Assembly: GCF_005239135.1 (NCBI RefSeq) | Contig: NZ_QKNX01000004.1 | Coordinates: forward strand, 181,854 to 245,853 | From: Natronomonas salsuginis | Lineage (GTDB): Archaea > Halobacteriota > Halobacteria > Halobacteriales > Haloarculaceae | Reading direction: 5' to 3' | DNA: 64,000 bases | Shown here: piece after piece, positions 17,134-24,692 of the stretch | Layout: every line of letters begins with the position of its first letter | Numbering within the stretch: position 1 is the first letter of the stretch | Notes under the pieces: model-generated | Seen by the model: only the letters and a program-made list of their open reading frames with translations | Told to the model about the DNA's origin: nothing | Databases searched by the model: none | Made by a program: the position numbers and the translations under genes

Positions 17134-18516
17134 TCACGAGCTACCACTACGACTAATCAGATCAGTCAGCTCGAAGAGTTGGACATCATCACGCGTCCCG
17201 GCGACGTTTGTGACATCGTCGGTGTACCCGGAGCGGCTGAATAAGACGTACAGCGTCTCCTCGTCTGCGGGTCCTTCTGGCCATCGTACTTCAGATGTTG
17301 TTCGTTCAAGATCGGCGAGAACACCTTCGCTTACGGGTTGGGACGTGAATTTACACTCGCCAGCGACGAGTCCCTCGTTTGTGAGTCCAAGGACATCCAA
17401 CTCGTGTTCTTTGAACCACCACTGCCCGACATCGCGGAACTGTCGGTCTACGAGGTCGGGGAGTGCTCGCTGGCAGAGGCGTTCGAACAACGGACTCACG
17501 TAATCCGCTAGGTCAGGTGCAACGAGTTTGTCATACGAGTCGTTGCCGACTATGCGAAGTTGGTCTTGATTTCCGTACACGAACCGGAACCAAAACCGGA
17601 ACAACGGAGCTGCGATGCGATACCGGCCGCGTTTTGAAGACGTCGGCGATTCTGTGACGGGGATGTGGCGCTCGACGAGGCGGAGTCGGCGGAGTTTCTG
17701 GAGGTACGTGCTGAGCGATCCCGAATCCACGCCTGCCATGCCTGCGATCTCGTTCGGGGTGCGACGGCCGTGAGCGAGCGCGCGAAGGATGCTGAAGTAC
17801 GTGTTCGGTTGCCGGAGTTCGGTACGCAACAGGAACTCCGGTTCGGAGTACAGGAGCCCCCGCTCTGACAGGATCGCCTGCTGGACGTTCGTTCCTAACG
17901 GCTGATCGCGGTCGATGGTCTGGAGGTAGTGCGGCGTGCCGCCGTAGATCGACCACACGGTGATGGCAGTCTCGGGGTCGTACTCCGGGAAGAACTGACG
18001 CGCGTCGGCCACGTCGAGCGGTTTGAGGTCGATCGTCGCCGTCCGGCGACCGTACAGCGGCGCGCTTCCGGAGAGCACCTTGTCCTCCATAACGCTGATC
18101 GAGGAGCCGACGAGCACGAGCGTCATTCCCGTCTCCCGTAGCTTCGTGTCCCAGACGCGCTGAACTCGGGATGGGATCGAATCGTCCTCCTCGATGAGGA
18201 ACGGGAACTCGTCGATGACGACGATCGCGTCTTCCTCGCCGAGCGCTTCGAGGAGGGCCTCCCAGTCGCGGCGGACGTTCCGAAGCGCGGGGAACCGCGC
18301 GGTGGCGGTGTCGACGAACTGTTCGAGCTGATTCGGTGCGGTCGATTCGACCGCCTGGTAGTAGACGGCGTCATCCCGGTCGTCGATGGACTGACGGACG
18401 AGCTCGCTCTTGCCGAGGCGACGGCGTCCGTAGACCACGATGAACTCCGCCGTCCCGGAGTCGTAGCAGTCCGTGAGTTGATCGAGTTCGACGTCCCGAT
18501 CGACGAATCGCTCCAT
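17134..18516 (-). CDS. AAA-family ATPase with DUF234 C-terminal domain
   Basis: 460 aa. Walker A GRRRLGKS (30-37), Walker B AIVVIDEF (Asp102-Glu103), then sensor-like VLVGSSISVME, a winged-helix region (NEIAGMAGVDSGSLSTYLQK) and a C-terminal DUF234 nuclease-like domain with the E...D...GECK pattern (KEHELDVLG ... LVAGECKF). These archaeal ATPases (COG1672 type) are abundant in mobile and accessory regions; some may act in DNA metabolism or defence, but none is well characterised. The minus-strand box catatag ~27 nt upstream suggests a leaderless mRNA. It lies just outside attR. Confidence 0.9.
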   Translation of the reverse strand: MERFVDRDVELDQLTDCYDSGTAEFIVVYGRRRLGKSELVRQSIDDRDDAVYYQAVESTAPNQLEQFVDTATARFPALRNVRRDWEALLEALGEEDAIVVIDEFPFLIEEDDSIPSRVQRVWDTKLRETGMTLVLVGSSISVMEDKVLSGSAPLYGRRTATIDLKPLDVADARQFFPEYDPETAITVWSIYGGTPHYLQTIDRDQPLGTNVQQAILSERGLLYSEPEFLLRTELRQPNTYFSILRALAHGRRTPNEIAGMAGVDSGSLSTYLQKLRRLRLVERHIPVTESPTSSKRGRYRIAAPLFRFWFRFVYGNQDQLRIVGNDSYDKLVAPDLADYVSPLFERLCQRALPDLVDRQFRDVGQWWFKEHELDVLGLTNEGLVAGECKFTSQPVSEGVLADLERTTSEVRWPEGPADEETLYVLFSRSGYTDDVTNVAGTRDDVQLFELTDLISRSGSS

Positions 18517-18663
18517 ACACCCGCTAACGTCCCTGTCTATATGGAACTCTCGATTTTAGAAATCCATATTTCCGAAATTTGGATTTCCTTTTGTGGCCAA
18601 ACACAACAGATCTCGCGTTGTGGTCACGAAAGGGGCGAATTCGATTTGGTGAACTACCCTCCC
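18517..18663. other. Intergenic, AT-rich flank of the TnpB remnant
   Basis: Holds the promoter of the DUF234 ATPase gene (ccatatag on the minus strand near 18540) and, at the right, the probable IS end next to the TnpB remnant. Locally AT-rich around 18550-18610. No gene seen. Confidence 0.5.
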
Positions 18664-18960
18664 CTACTCGCTCACGGCTGACGCCGTTCGCTCCTTGAGG
18701 GGAGGGCTTCCTGCTTCCACGACGCGCTTTGCAGACACCGAATCGGTGTCCGTAGGGAGCGCAGTCTCCACAGGCGTTCACGAGAGCGAAGCTCTCGTTC
18801 GCCCATCAGAACCATTCGGTTCTGAGGACGTTCGTCCGGAGTGTCCCACTCCTACACCTTCGAGCCCGCGAAAAAGGATGTTCCACGCCGTCGCAAACGC
18901 TCCACGTTTGCTGCCCGTCAGACACAGTCTGACGACCGCGTTCGCGTCCCTGACATTCTT
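18664..18960 (-). pseudogene. tnpB: 3' remnant of an IS1341/IS605-type TnpB gene
   Basis: Reading the minus strand in shifting frames gives ATAWNILFRGLEGVGVGHSG, then TPVETALPTDT, then VSAKRVVEAGSPPLKERTA ending with a stop at 18664-18666. This order (A-W-N-I-L-x-R-G, G-V-G-H-S, TPVETA, KRVVEAGSP) is the C-terminal tail of haloarchaeal TnpB proteins. The frame is interrupted and everything upstream (zinc finger, RuvC core) is missing. Degenerate IS200/IS605-group relic; boundaries at the 5' side are approximate. Confidence 0.78.
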
Positions 18961-19134
18961 GTGAGTTCGTCATCGTCGTCCGGTTCTGCAGGACTTTCTG
19001 TGAATTCACGCGGTCGTTTCTCCCCCGTCACAGAGCCTCCCCCGGCCGCGCTCCGGTAAGTGGCCGGCACGGTATCGGTACTCCTCAGGGTTTCCGTTTC
19101 GGATCGAAATGTGAAACTGGTCCAGCAGCGGGGA

Positions 19135-19737
19135 CTACTCGTTTTCGAGGGCATCGAGGACGCACGCGGCGGCGATGACTGCCTCTTTCGGAACGTCGCT
19201 GGCGTCGTCGATACTGACCGTGTAGGTGTCCCGCAGCGAGAACTGTCCCTCGATGTCGCCGACGTGACCACCGTGGGCGTCGGCGATCTCGTACTTGTTC
19301 GGAACGAGGTTCGCGACGGAGACGAGGTGTCTGAGCGCCGAGAGAAGCTTGTTCTTCGACCGGATGGTCGCGAGCGCCTCGCCCGTGTCGGGGTCCCGTA
19401 TCGTCCAATTTTCGACGAACAGCGAGAACTCCTCATCTAGGACGACGACCTCCTCGCGGGTTCCCGCGTCCGTGATCGCGTAGTTGCCCGCCACGTCCAT
19501 GATGCCGCCCGCCTTCACGGTGAACGCGTCCTCGTCGTCGCCGGTCACGAACGGGAACTCCTCTTTCATTTTGAACAGCTTCTGCTTCCCGCGCAGGACG
19601 ACGTCGCCGGCGCTGTCGCGGACGACGTACTTGTTTCGGATCGCCGACTGCTTGACCTCGTATCGGTCGTCGTCGAGCTCGATCGTCGAGATGTCGTAGG
19701 TGGACGACGCCGAATCGGACGCGGAGGGCTCGGCCAT
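19135..19737 (-). CDS. LURP-one-related (LOR) family protein
   Basis: 200 aa. Beta-rich, with recurring motifs of the tubby-like LOR fold (YEVKQSAIRNKYVVRDSAGD, VVLRGKQKLFKMKEEF, VDEEFSLFVENWTIRD-like strand, YEIADAHGGHVGDIEGQFSL). LOR proteins are widespread in haloarchaea; a role in membrane or lipid association is suspected for tubby-like folds but not shown. The ATG at 19737 was preferred over the in-frame start at 19935, which adds Arg-rich sequence unlike the family. Confidence 0.82.
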   Translation of the reverse strand: MAEPSASDSASSTYDISTIELDDDRYEVKQSAIRNKYVVRDSAGDVVLRGKQKLFKMKEEFPFVTGDDEDAFTVKAGGIMDVAGNYAITDAGTREEVVVLDEEFSLFVENWTIRDPDTGEALATIRSKNKLLSALRHLVSVANLVPNKYEIADAHGGHVGDIEGQFSLRDTYTVSIDDASDVPKEAVIAAACVLDALENE

Positions 19738-19867
19738 GGGTGACCGGTGGGTCACCTTCGGAAAAAACCTTCTGCCTGTCTCGGACGCGTTCGACGCGTT
19801 CTCCACGGTTGAGGCGATGGTTCGGTTCGGGGTCCGCGGCTCACACGGAGACGAACTGGAGGAACGA

Positions 19868-21031
19868 TCACGCCGCATCGCCTGCTTTCGATCGATCTGT
19901 GTTCGCGCCATCGTCCGCGGCGCGATCCGAATCAAACACCTCCGGCGCGTTGTCGTCGCCGATCGCGGCCGTCGACACCGTCGCCCGCGTGACCGCCACG
20001 TCGCGCTTGGGATACGGAATCTCTATCTCGGCGGCGTTCAACGCGTTGTACAGCGCGCGGTTGAGTTCGTGTTGGACGCGCCGTCGTCGGGTCGGCCCGT
20101 TGACCCAACAGAGCAGTTCGTACTGGAGCGCCGAGTCTCCGAAGGATCGGAACCGGCCTCGGGGTTTCGGGGAGTCGAGAACCATCGGTTCCGACAGCGC
20201 GACGTCGACGGCGAGTTCCTCGAACGCGTCGATGTCGGTCCCGTAGGCGACGCCGATCGGGATTCGAACGCGTCGCCGTCGCTGCGGTGCGGACTCGTTC
20301 GTCACCTTCGCGGCGTTCAGCGTGGCGTTCGGGACCGTGACCAGCACCTCGTCGCGGGTGAGAAGCGTGGTCGATCTGACGCCGACTTTGACGACCGTCC
20401 CCGCGGTCCCGTCGTCGAGGACGATGTAATCGCCGATCTTGTAGGTGTCGTCGAAGTACAGGGCGATGCCGCCGAAGAAGTTCGCGACAGTGTCCTTTGC
20501 CGCGAACCCGACGGCGATCCCGGCGACGCCCGCAGCGCCGAGCAGCGGCGTGATCTGGATCCCCCACAGCCACAGGAGCGTGCCGACGCTGCCGACCAGA
20601 ACCGCGAGTGTCCAGACGTTCGAGAACACAGGAGCGAAGTCGAATCGGGCGCCCTCCTCGTTGACGGCTGCGACGACTCGATTGACCACGGTGTTGGCGG
20701 CGTACGCCCACACGATGACGATGATCGAAAGCGAGGGTCGTCCGAACAGATCGTCGAGCGCCTGGGGGTCGAGGAGGACCGACGACCGAACGGCCGGTAT
20801 CTGCGTGAGCACGTAGACGCCCACGAGCGCGGCGGTGACGACGAGCGGCGCTCTGAGCGAGGAGAATACGATGTCGTCGTACTCCGTCTCCGTCCTCGAG
20901 ACGAACCGGCGGGCGAATCGGAGGACGACGAACTCCATCCCCACAGCGGCGACCACCGAAATAACGAGCACGGCGACCGTCGCTTGGGTCGCTGTGAGCC
21001 CCTCGAACAGCGGGAGCAGAGCTGTTACCAT
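19868..21031 (-). CDS. mscS: MscS-type mechanosensitive ion channel
   Basis: 387 aa. Membrane helices near the N-terminus (residues ~7-35, 60-80, 95-115), then the pore-lining and beta-domain signature GAAGVAGIAVGFAAKDTVAN-FFGGIAL, KIGDYIVLDDGTAGTVVKVG and LVTVPNATL, which are diagnostic of the MscS family. It releases solutes on hypo-osmotic shock, relevant to a halophile. An acidic hydrophilic tail (~40 residues) follows the C-terminal domain. The ATG at 21031 follows a region without coding signal; the longer in-frame start at 21529 overlaps the divergent gene at 21192. Confidence 0.93.
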   Translation of the reverse strand: MVTALLPLFEGLTATQATVAVLVISVVAAVGMEFVVLRFARRFVSRTETEYDDIVFSSLRAPLVVTAALVGVYVLTQIPAVRSSVLLDPQALDDLFGRPSLSIIVIVWAYAANTVVNRVVAAVNEEGARFDFAPVFSNVWTLAVLVGSVGTLLWLWGIQITPLLGAAGVAGIAVGFAAKDTVANFFGGIALYFDDTYKIGDYIVLDDGTAGTVVKVGVRSTTLLTRDEVLVTVPNATLNAAKVTNESAPQRRRRVRIPIGVAYGTDIDAFEELAVDVALSEPMVLDSPKPRGRFRSFGDSALQYELLCWVNGPTRRRRVQHELNRALYNALNAAEIEIPYPKRDVAVTRATVSTAAIGDDNAPEVFDSDRAADDGANTDRSKAGDAA

Positions 21032-21191
21032 ATGTGATTCTCGCGATTGCGTGAGATAACCGTTTCTCAGGCGCTTGAGTTCCCGATCCTGCCGTTTAGC
21101 ACGTTCCAATGCGGCGTCCACCGCTCTTTTTGGAACGCCGCCGTGGAACATCGGTCCAAACCTTCTTGTCGGCGACGGGTGCACTACGGCC

Positions 21192-22469
21192 ATGAGCACG
21201 GCGGCGCTTTCGGAACCGCAGGTCCTCGCCCACGCCAAGCGACGGCTCTTTCCGGACCCCGACGAACCAGGGGTGTACGCCGTGTCCGACACGCAGTTCG
21301 CGACCGACGAGTGGCTCGCAGGACGACCGATCCCGGACTCGGTTCGCGAACGACTCGCCCCGTTCAACCACGTCCGGTTGGGAACGGGGTATCCGGATCT
21401 GGTCGGCGTTCGGGTGCTCGAATCGGACCTGCTCGCCGTCGAGCGACTCGGCTCCACGCCGCCGCTCGTCGCTGTCGAGGCGAAGGGGTACACCGAGACG
21501 GGTGGCGTCGACGTCGAACGGGGGGTCATTCAGGCGTACGACCGCCTCGGCGAGGCGAACGCCGCGTACGTCGCCGCGCCGGCGGCGGCCGTCTCGTCGA
21601 TGGCCCGAACGATGGCGCGCGAACTCAACGTCGGGGTGCTCGGCGTCGACACCGACGGCCAGGTCACGCCGCTGGAGGTGCCTCGCGTGGTCGGTACCCG
21701 AGCCGCGAACGGTACGAGCGCGATTCGATCTCCCGACGATGCGGACTCGATCCGGTTTCAGGCGACCGCACAGGGCGTCGCGGACGCGTCGTTCAGTCTC
21801 AATCACCCGAAGAACTATATCGCGTATCCGCTGGCGCTGTATCACGCCGACGACACCGACGCCGCCCTGACAGAATACGTCGTCGGGGAGACAGACGGGG
21901 CTCGAAACGGGGCCGCCTTTCTCGGTCTCGTCTCCAGGAAGCCCGACGGCGTCGAACTCACGCCTTTGGGACGGGAGATCGTCCGGTTCGCGCTGGATCG
22001 CTACGGGTCAGCCGACGCGGCGCTCGACGCGTTTCGGTCGTGGAAGCGCTCACGAAAGCGGTTCTGCGAGATCGCACCGCAGTGGGGGACCGTGACCCGT
22101 CGCGTCGTGTACGCGTATCCGGCGACCGAACTCCTCGTCGAGGAGCTACAGACGATGCATGACGACGGCATCGCGGACCCCTCGCTCGTTGATCTCGTGG
22201 AGTGGCTCCACGTGCAGCGCCCCGCGTTCACCGTCGAACTGTTCGTTCGCGGGACGGATCGGGTTCGCAGTCACGTCCTCGATACCGAGGGGGAGCTCCG
22301 GACGGAGGCGCTCACCGACGGGAACGTGTTCCACTCGCCGACCGTGTTTCAGCTCAAGACCATGCTGTTTCACGCCGGGATCCTCGCCGAGCGCGGGACG
22401 GAACCCCACCGACTCGATCCGGAGACCGATTCGTGGCGGTTGCGCCACGCCCTCGCTCCCGTCCGCTGA
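21192..22469 (+). CDS. Unrecognised protein with PD-(D/E)XK-like N-terminal motif
   Basis: 425 aa. Residues ~60-100 show YPDLVGV (Asp69) followed by PLVAVEAKGY (Glu96, Lys98), matching the core of the PD-(D/E)XK nuclease superfamily, and then a Rossmann-like stretch (AYDRLGEANAAYVAAPAAAV). Residues ~190-425 are helical with winged-helix-like patches (GVELTPLGREIVRFAL; FHSPTVFQLKTMLFHAGILA). No family name recalled. The combination suggests a DNA-acting or chromosome-maintenance protein, or an inactive scaffold. It diverges from mscS. Confidence 0.78.
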   Translation: MSTAALSEPQVLAHAKRRLFPDPDEPGVYAVSDTQFATDEWLAGRPIPDSVRERLAPFNHVRLGTGYPDLVGVRVLESDLLAVERLGSTPPLVAVEAKGYTETGGVDVERGVIQAYDRLGEANAAYVAAPAAAVSSMARTMARELNVGVLGVDTDGQVTPLEVPRVVGTRAANGTSAIRSPDDADSIRFQATAQGVADASFSLNHPKNYIAYPLALYHADDTDAALTEYVVGETDGARNGAAFLGLVSRKPDGVELTPLGREIVRFALDRYGSADAALDAFRSWKRSRKRFCEIAPQWGTVTRRVVYAYPATELLVEELQTMHDDGIADPSLVDLVEWLHVQRPAFTVELFVRGTDRVRSHVLDTEGELRTEALTDGNVFHSPTVFQLKTMLFHAGILAERGTEPHRLDPETDSWRLRHALAPVR

Positions 22470-22651
22470 AGCGTCCGTCGTCTGTGCTCGTCCGACGTTC
22501 TCTCCCATCGAGAACCATCTAGGTGGTCTTTGCGCTCCGGCGGCCTCACTCATCGCATGTTCACGTCACGATCCGTCGCGTTCCTCCAGGGACTGACCGT
22601 GTTCGCCGATCCGTGGCAGAGTCGCTCTCTTACGATCGAACGGGGGAGATG

Positions 22652-23719
22652 ATGTACGAACTGTTCCGACGGGGCGCGATCGCCCTCCTCACGGTGCTCG
22701 TGTTACTCAGTCTGTACTCGGCCCCCGCCGCCGCACAGCGCGGGATCGGCGGGACGATCGTCGTCGAGGAGGGCGAAACCGTCTCGGAAGTCTCGGCCGT
22801 CGGCGGTGCCATCGTCGTTCACGGGACCGTGACCGGAGACGTGAGCGGCGCGGCGGGCAACGTCCTCATTACCGGCACCGTCGACGGTGACGTCAGCGTC
22901 GCGACCGGGAATATGCGGATTTCGGGCGGCGTCGGCGGCGGCGTCTCCGCGGGAGCCGGGAGCGTCTCTCTCGAGGAGGGGGCGACGGTCGGTGGGTCCT
23001 TCGACGTGGGTGCCGGCGAGGTACGGATCGACGGGTCCATCGGTGGCGACGCACGGATCGGCGCGGAGACGATCCAGCTCGGCGAGCGCGCGTCGATCGC
23101 CGGATCGCTCACTTACGACGGGCGGCTCGAAGGTAATCGAGACGCCGTCGCTGGCGATATCGTTCGCGATTCGTCTCTCGGCCCGACGACCGCCGACGGG
23201 TTCCAATCGACAATCTCGTCGGTCGTCTCGGTCTACGCGTTCGTCGCCAACCTCCTCCTCGGCATCGTCCTGCTCGCGCTATTCCCGCGATTCTCGGAGG
23301 GCGTCGCCGATCGCGTCCGAACCGGCCCAGTAAAGACCGGTCTCGCCGGCTTCGGCCTGCTCATCCTCGTCCCACTGTTGCTGGTGGCGCTTTTGATCAC
23401 GATCATCGGCATCCCGATCGCGCTCGTCGGCCTCCTCGCCTTTGGCTTCGTCGCCTGGATCGGCATCGTCTACGGGCGATTCGCGCTCGGGATGTGGCTT
23501 CTCTCGATCGCCAGTTACGAGCGGGCCGCTCACAATTGGATCGGATTACTTCTCGGATTGTTTTTGAGCGCTGTCCTCTCCGCCATTCCGATCCTCGGCG
23601 GACTGCTCAACTTCGCCCTTTTTGTGCTTGGAGTGGGTGCGTTGGCTCTCGGCCTCTACCACCGACGCGGCGCTCCCGGAGTGCCCCGCTCAACCACGGT
23701 TCGAACCGACGACGGCTGA
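22652..23719 (+). CDS. Bactofilin-like polymer-forming membrane protein
   Basis: 355 aa. Signal peptide (residues 1-29, ...YSAPAAAQ), then a right-handed beta-helix with repeats of ~18 residues (GTVTGDVSGAAGNVLITGTV, DGDVSVATGNMRISGGVGG), like the polymer-forming cytoskeletal (bactofilin, DUF583) fold, then about four to five membrane helices (190-340). Here the beta-helix is exported, unlike cytoplasmic bactofilins, so it may form an extracellular or cell-surface assembly. Either ATG (22649 or 22652) is possible; gggggag lies directly before them. Confidence 0.83.
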   Translation: MYELFRRGAIALLTVLVLLSLYSAPAAAQRGIGGTIVVEEGETVSEVSAVGGAIVVHGTVTGDVSGAAGNVLITGTVDGDVSVATGNMRISGGVGGGVSAGAGSVSLEEGATVGGSFDVGAGEVRIDGSIGGDARIGAETIQLGERASIAGSLTYDGRLEGNRDAVAGDIVRDSSLGPTTADGFQSTISSVVSVYAFVANLLLGIVLLALFPRFSEGVADRVRTGPVKTGLAGFGLLILVPLLLVALLITIIGIPIALVGLLAFGFVAWIGIVYGRFALGMWLLSIASYERAAHNWIGLLLGLFLSAVLSAIPILGGLLNFALFVLGVGALALGLYHRRGAPGVPRSTTVRTDDG

Positions 23720-23793
23720 GGAGACTCGTTTCGGCTCGAATTCCGGCCTCCGAACGGAAATCTTCAAAAGGTGTCCGGATGCAGGCATACGTA

Positions 23794-24096
23794 ATGGCTG
23801 TAGTATCGATCGAGACGCTGGCGTTTCTTCTGTTCGCCCTGCTGACGGTCGGGGCGAGCGTTGGGGTCGTGTTGGTCCGCGACGTGTGGCACTCGGCGCT
23901 GCTTTTGGGCGTCGCGCTGCTCTCCGTCGCGGTCCACTACGTAATGTTACGCGCCGAGTTCCTCGCGGTGATGCAGGTTCTCGTTTACGTCGGTGGCGTG
24001 TTGGTCCTCATCACGTTCGCCGTTATGCTCGTCCGTCGGGACCCGGTTTCCGACGCGGACGCGGACCCCGACGCCGATACGGGGGTCACGCGATGA
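23794..24096 (+). CDS. nuoJ: NADH-quinone oxidoreductase-type subunit J, N-terminal half
   Basis: 100 aa, three membrane helices; ends in a short acidic tail. Corresponds to the N-terminal half of NuoJ (LLGVALLSVAVHYVMLRAEF, MQVLVYVGGVLVLITFAVML). Haloarchaea split NuoJ in two genes; the second half follows with an ATGA overlap. Complex I membrane arm, likely using F420 or ferredoxin-type donors as haloarchaeal complex I lacks NuoEFG. Start at 23794 rather than 23779 because ttcaaaag lies ~29 nt before it. Confidence 0.93.
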   Translation: MAVVSIETLAFLLFALLTVGASVGVVLVRDVWHSALLLGVALLSVAVHYVMLRAEFLAVMQVLVYVGGVLVLITFAVMLVRRDPVSDADADPDADTGVTR

Positions 24097-24377
24097 CGAC
24101 GCGACCGCGACTGCACCGCGGCGAGATGGTCATCGGCGTCATCGCTGTCGCGCTCTTCGCGTTCCTCTCGGCGGTGTTTCTCACCGCCGGCTTCGGCACC
24201 GCCGGGGCGTTCCCCGAGGGGTCGGTCACCCGATCGATCGGCTACGCGATGTTCAACCTGCCCGGTGCGGACATCGATAGCGAAGGGTTCCTCGTCGCGT
24301 TCATCACGATCGCGATTCTTTTGGACGCCGCCCTCGACGGGGCGGTCATGCTGGCGAGGCGGGAGGACGACTCCTGA
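24093..24377 (+). CDS. nuoJ: NADH-quinone oxidoreductase-type subunit J, C-terminal half
   Basis: 94 aa. Two membrane helices: MVIGVIAVALFAFLSAVFLT and FLVAFITIAILLDAALDGAV. Matches the C-terminal part of NuoJ. The start overlaps the preceding half by 4 nt and the stop is TGATG-coupled to nuoK, so the three genes are translated as one chain. Splitting of NuoJ is normal in haloarchaea, not a frameshift; both halves have their own starts. Confidence 0.92.
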   Translation: MTTRPRLHRGEMVIGVIAVALFAFLSAVFLTAGFGTAGAFPEGSVTRSIGYAMFNLPGADIDSEGFLVAFITIAILLDAALDGAVMLARREDDS

Positions 24378-24691
24378 TGGCGCTCGAAACGGTCCCCGCC
24401 GAATACTATCTGGTCCTCTCGGCGGCCGTCTTCTGTGCCGGTCTGTTCGGCATTCTCACCAGACGGAACGCCCTGATGTTTCTGATCAGCGTCGAGTTGC
24501 TGTTGAACGCCGCGAACATCAACCTCGTCGTCTTCGCGTTCTACTGGGGGAACGTCACCGGACAGGTGTTCGTCCTCTTCACGATGGCCCTCGCCGCCGC
24601 GGAGGTCGCCATCGGGATCGGGATCATCCTCGTACTACATCGAAACTTCGACGACGTCGACGTGACCGACGCGGCAACGCTAAAGTGGTAA
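24377..24691 (+). CDS. nuoK: NADH-quinone oxidoreductase-type subunit K
   Basis: 104 aa, three membrane helices, the normal NuoK length. Carries FLISVELLLNAANINLV with the conserved membrane Glu of NuoK and ALAAAEVAIGIGIILVL with the second Glu, which form the proton path between NuoJ and NuoN. Overlaps nuoJ (TGATG). Confidence 0.96.
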   Translation: MALETVPAEYYLVLSAAVFCAGLFGILTRRNALMFLISVELLLNAANINLVVFAFYWGNVTGQVFVLFTMALAAAEVAIGIGIILVLHRNFDDVDVTDAATLKW

Positions 24692-24692
24692 C

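Noticed and set aside
16902..17147. Minus-strand ORF crossing attR (82 codons)
   Set aside because: Its end is a translation of the tRNA segment, a common artefact; no other support.
19700..21037. 445-codon plus-strand frame opposite mscS
   Set aside because: Arg-rich, no domain; mscS signatures are on the minus strand.
24093..24377. Frameshifted nuoJ
   Set aside because: Two-gene nuoJ is normal in haloarchaea; each half has its own start and overlap.
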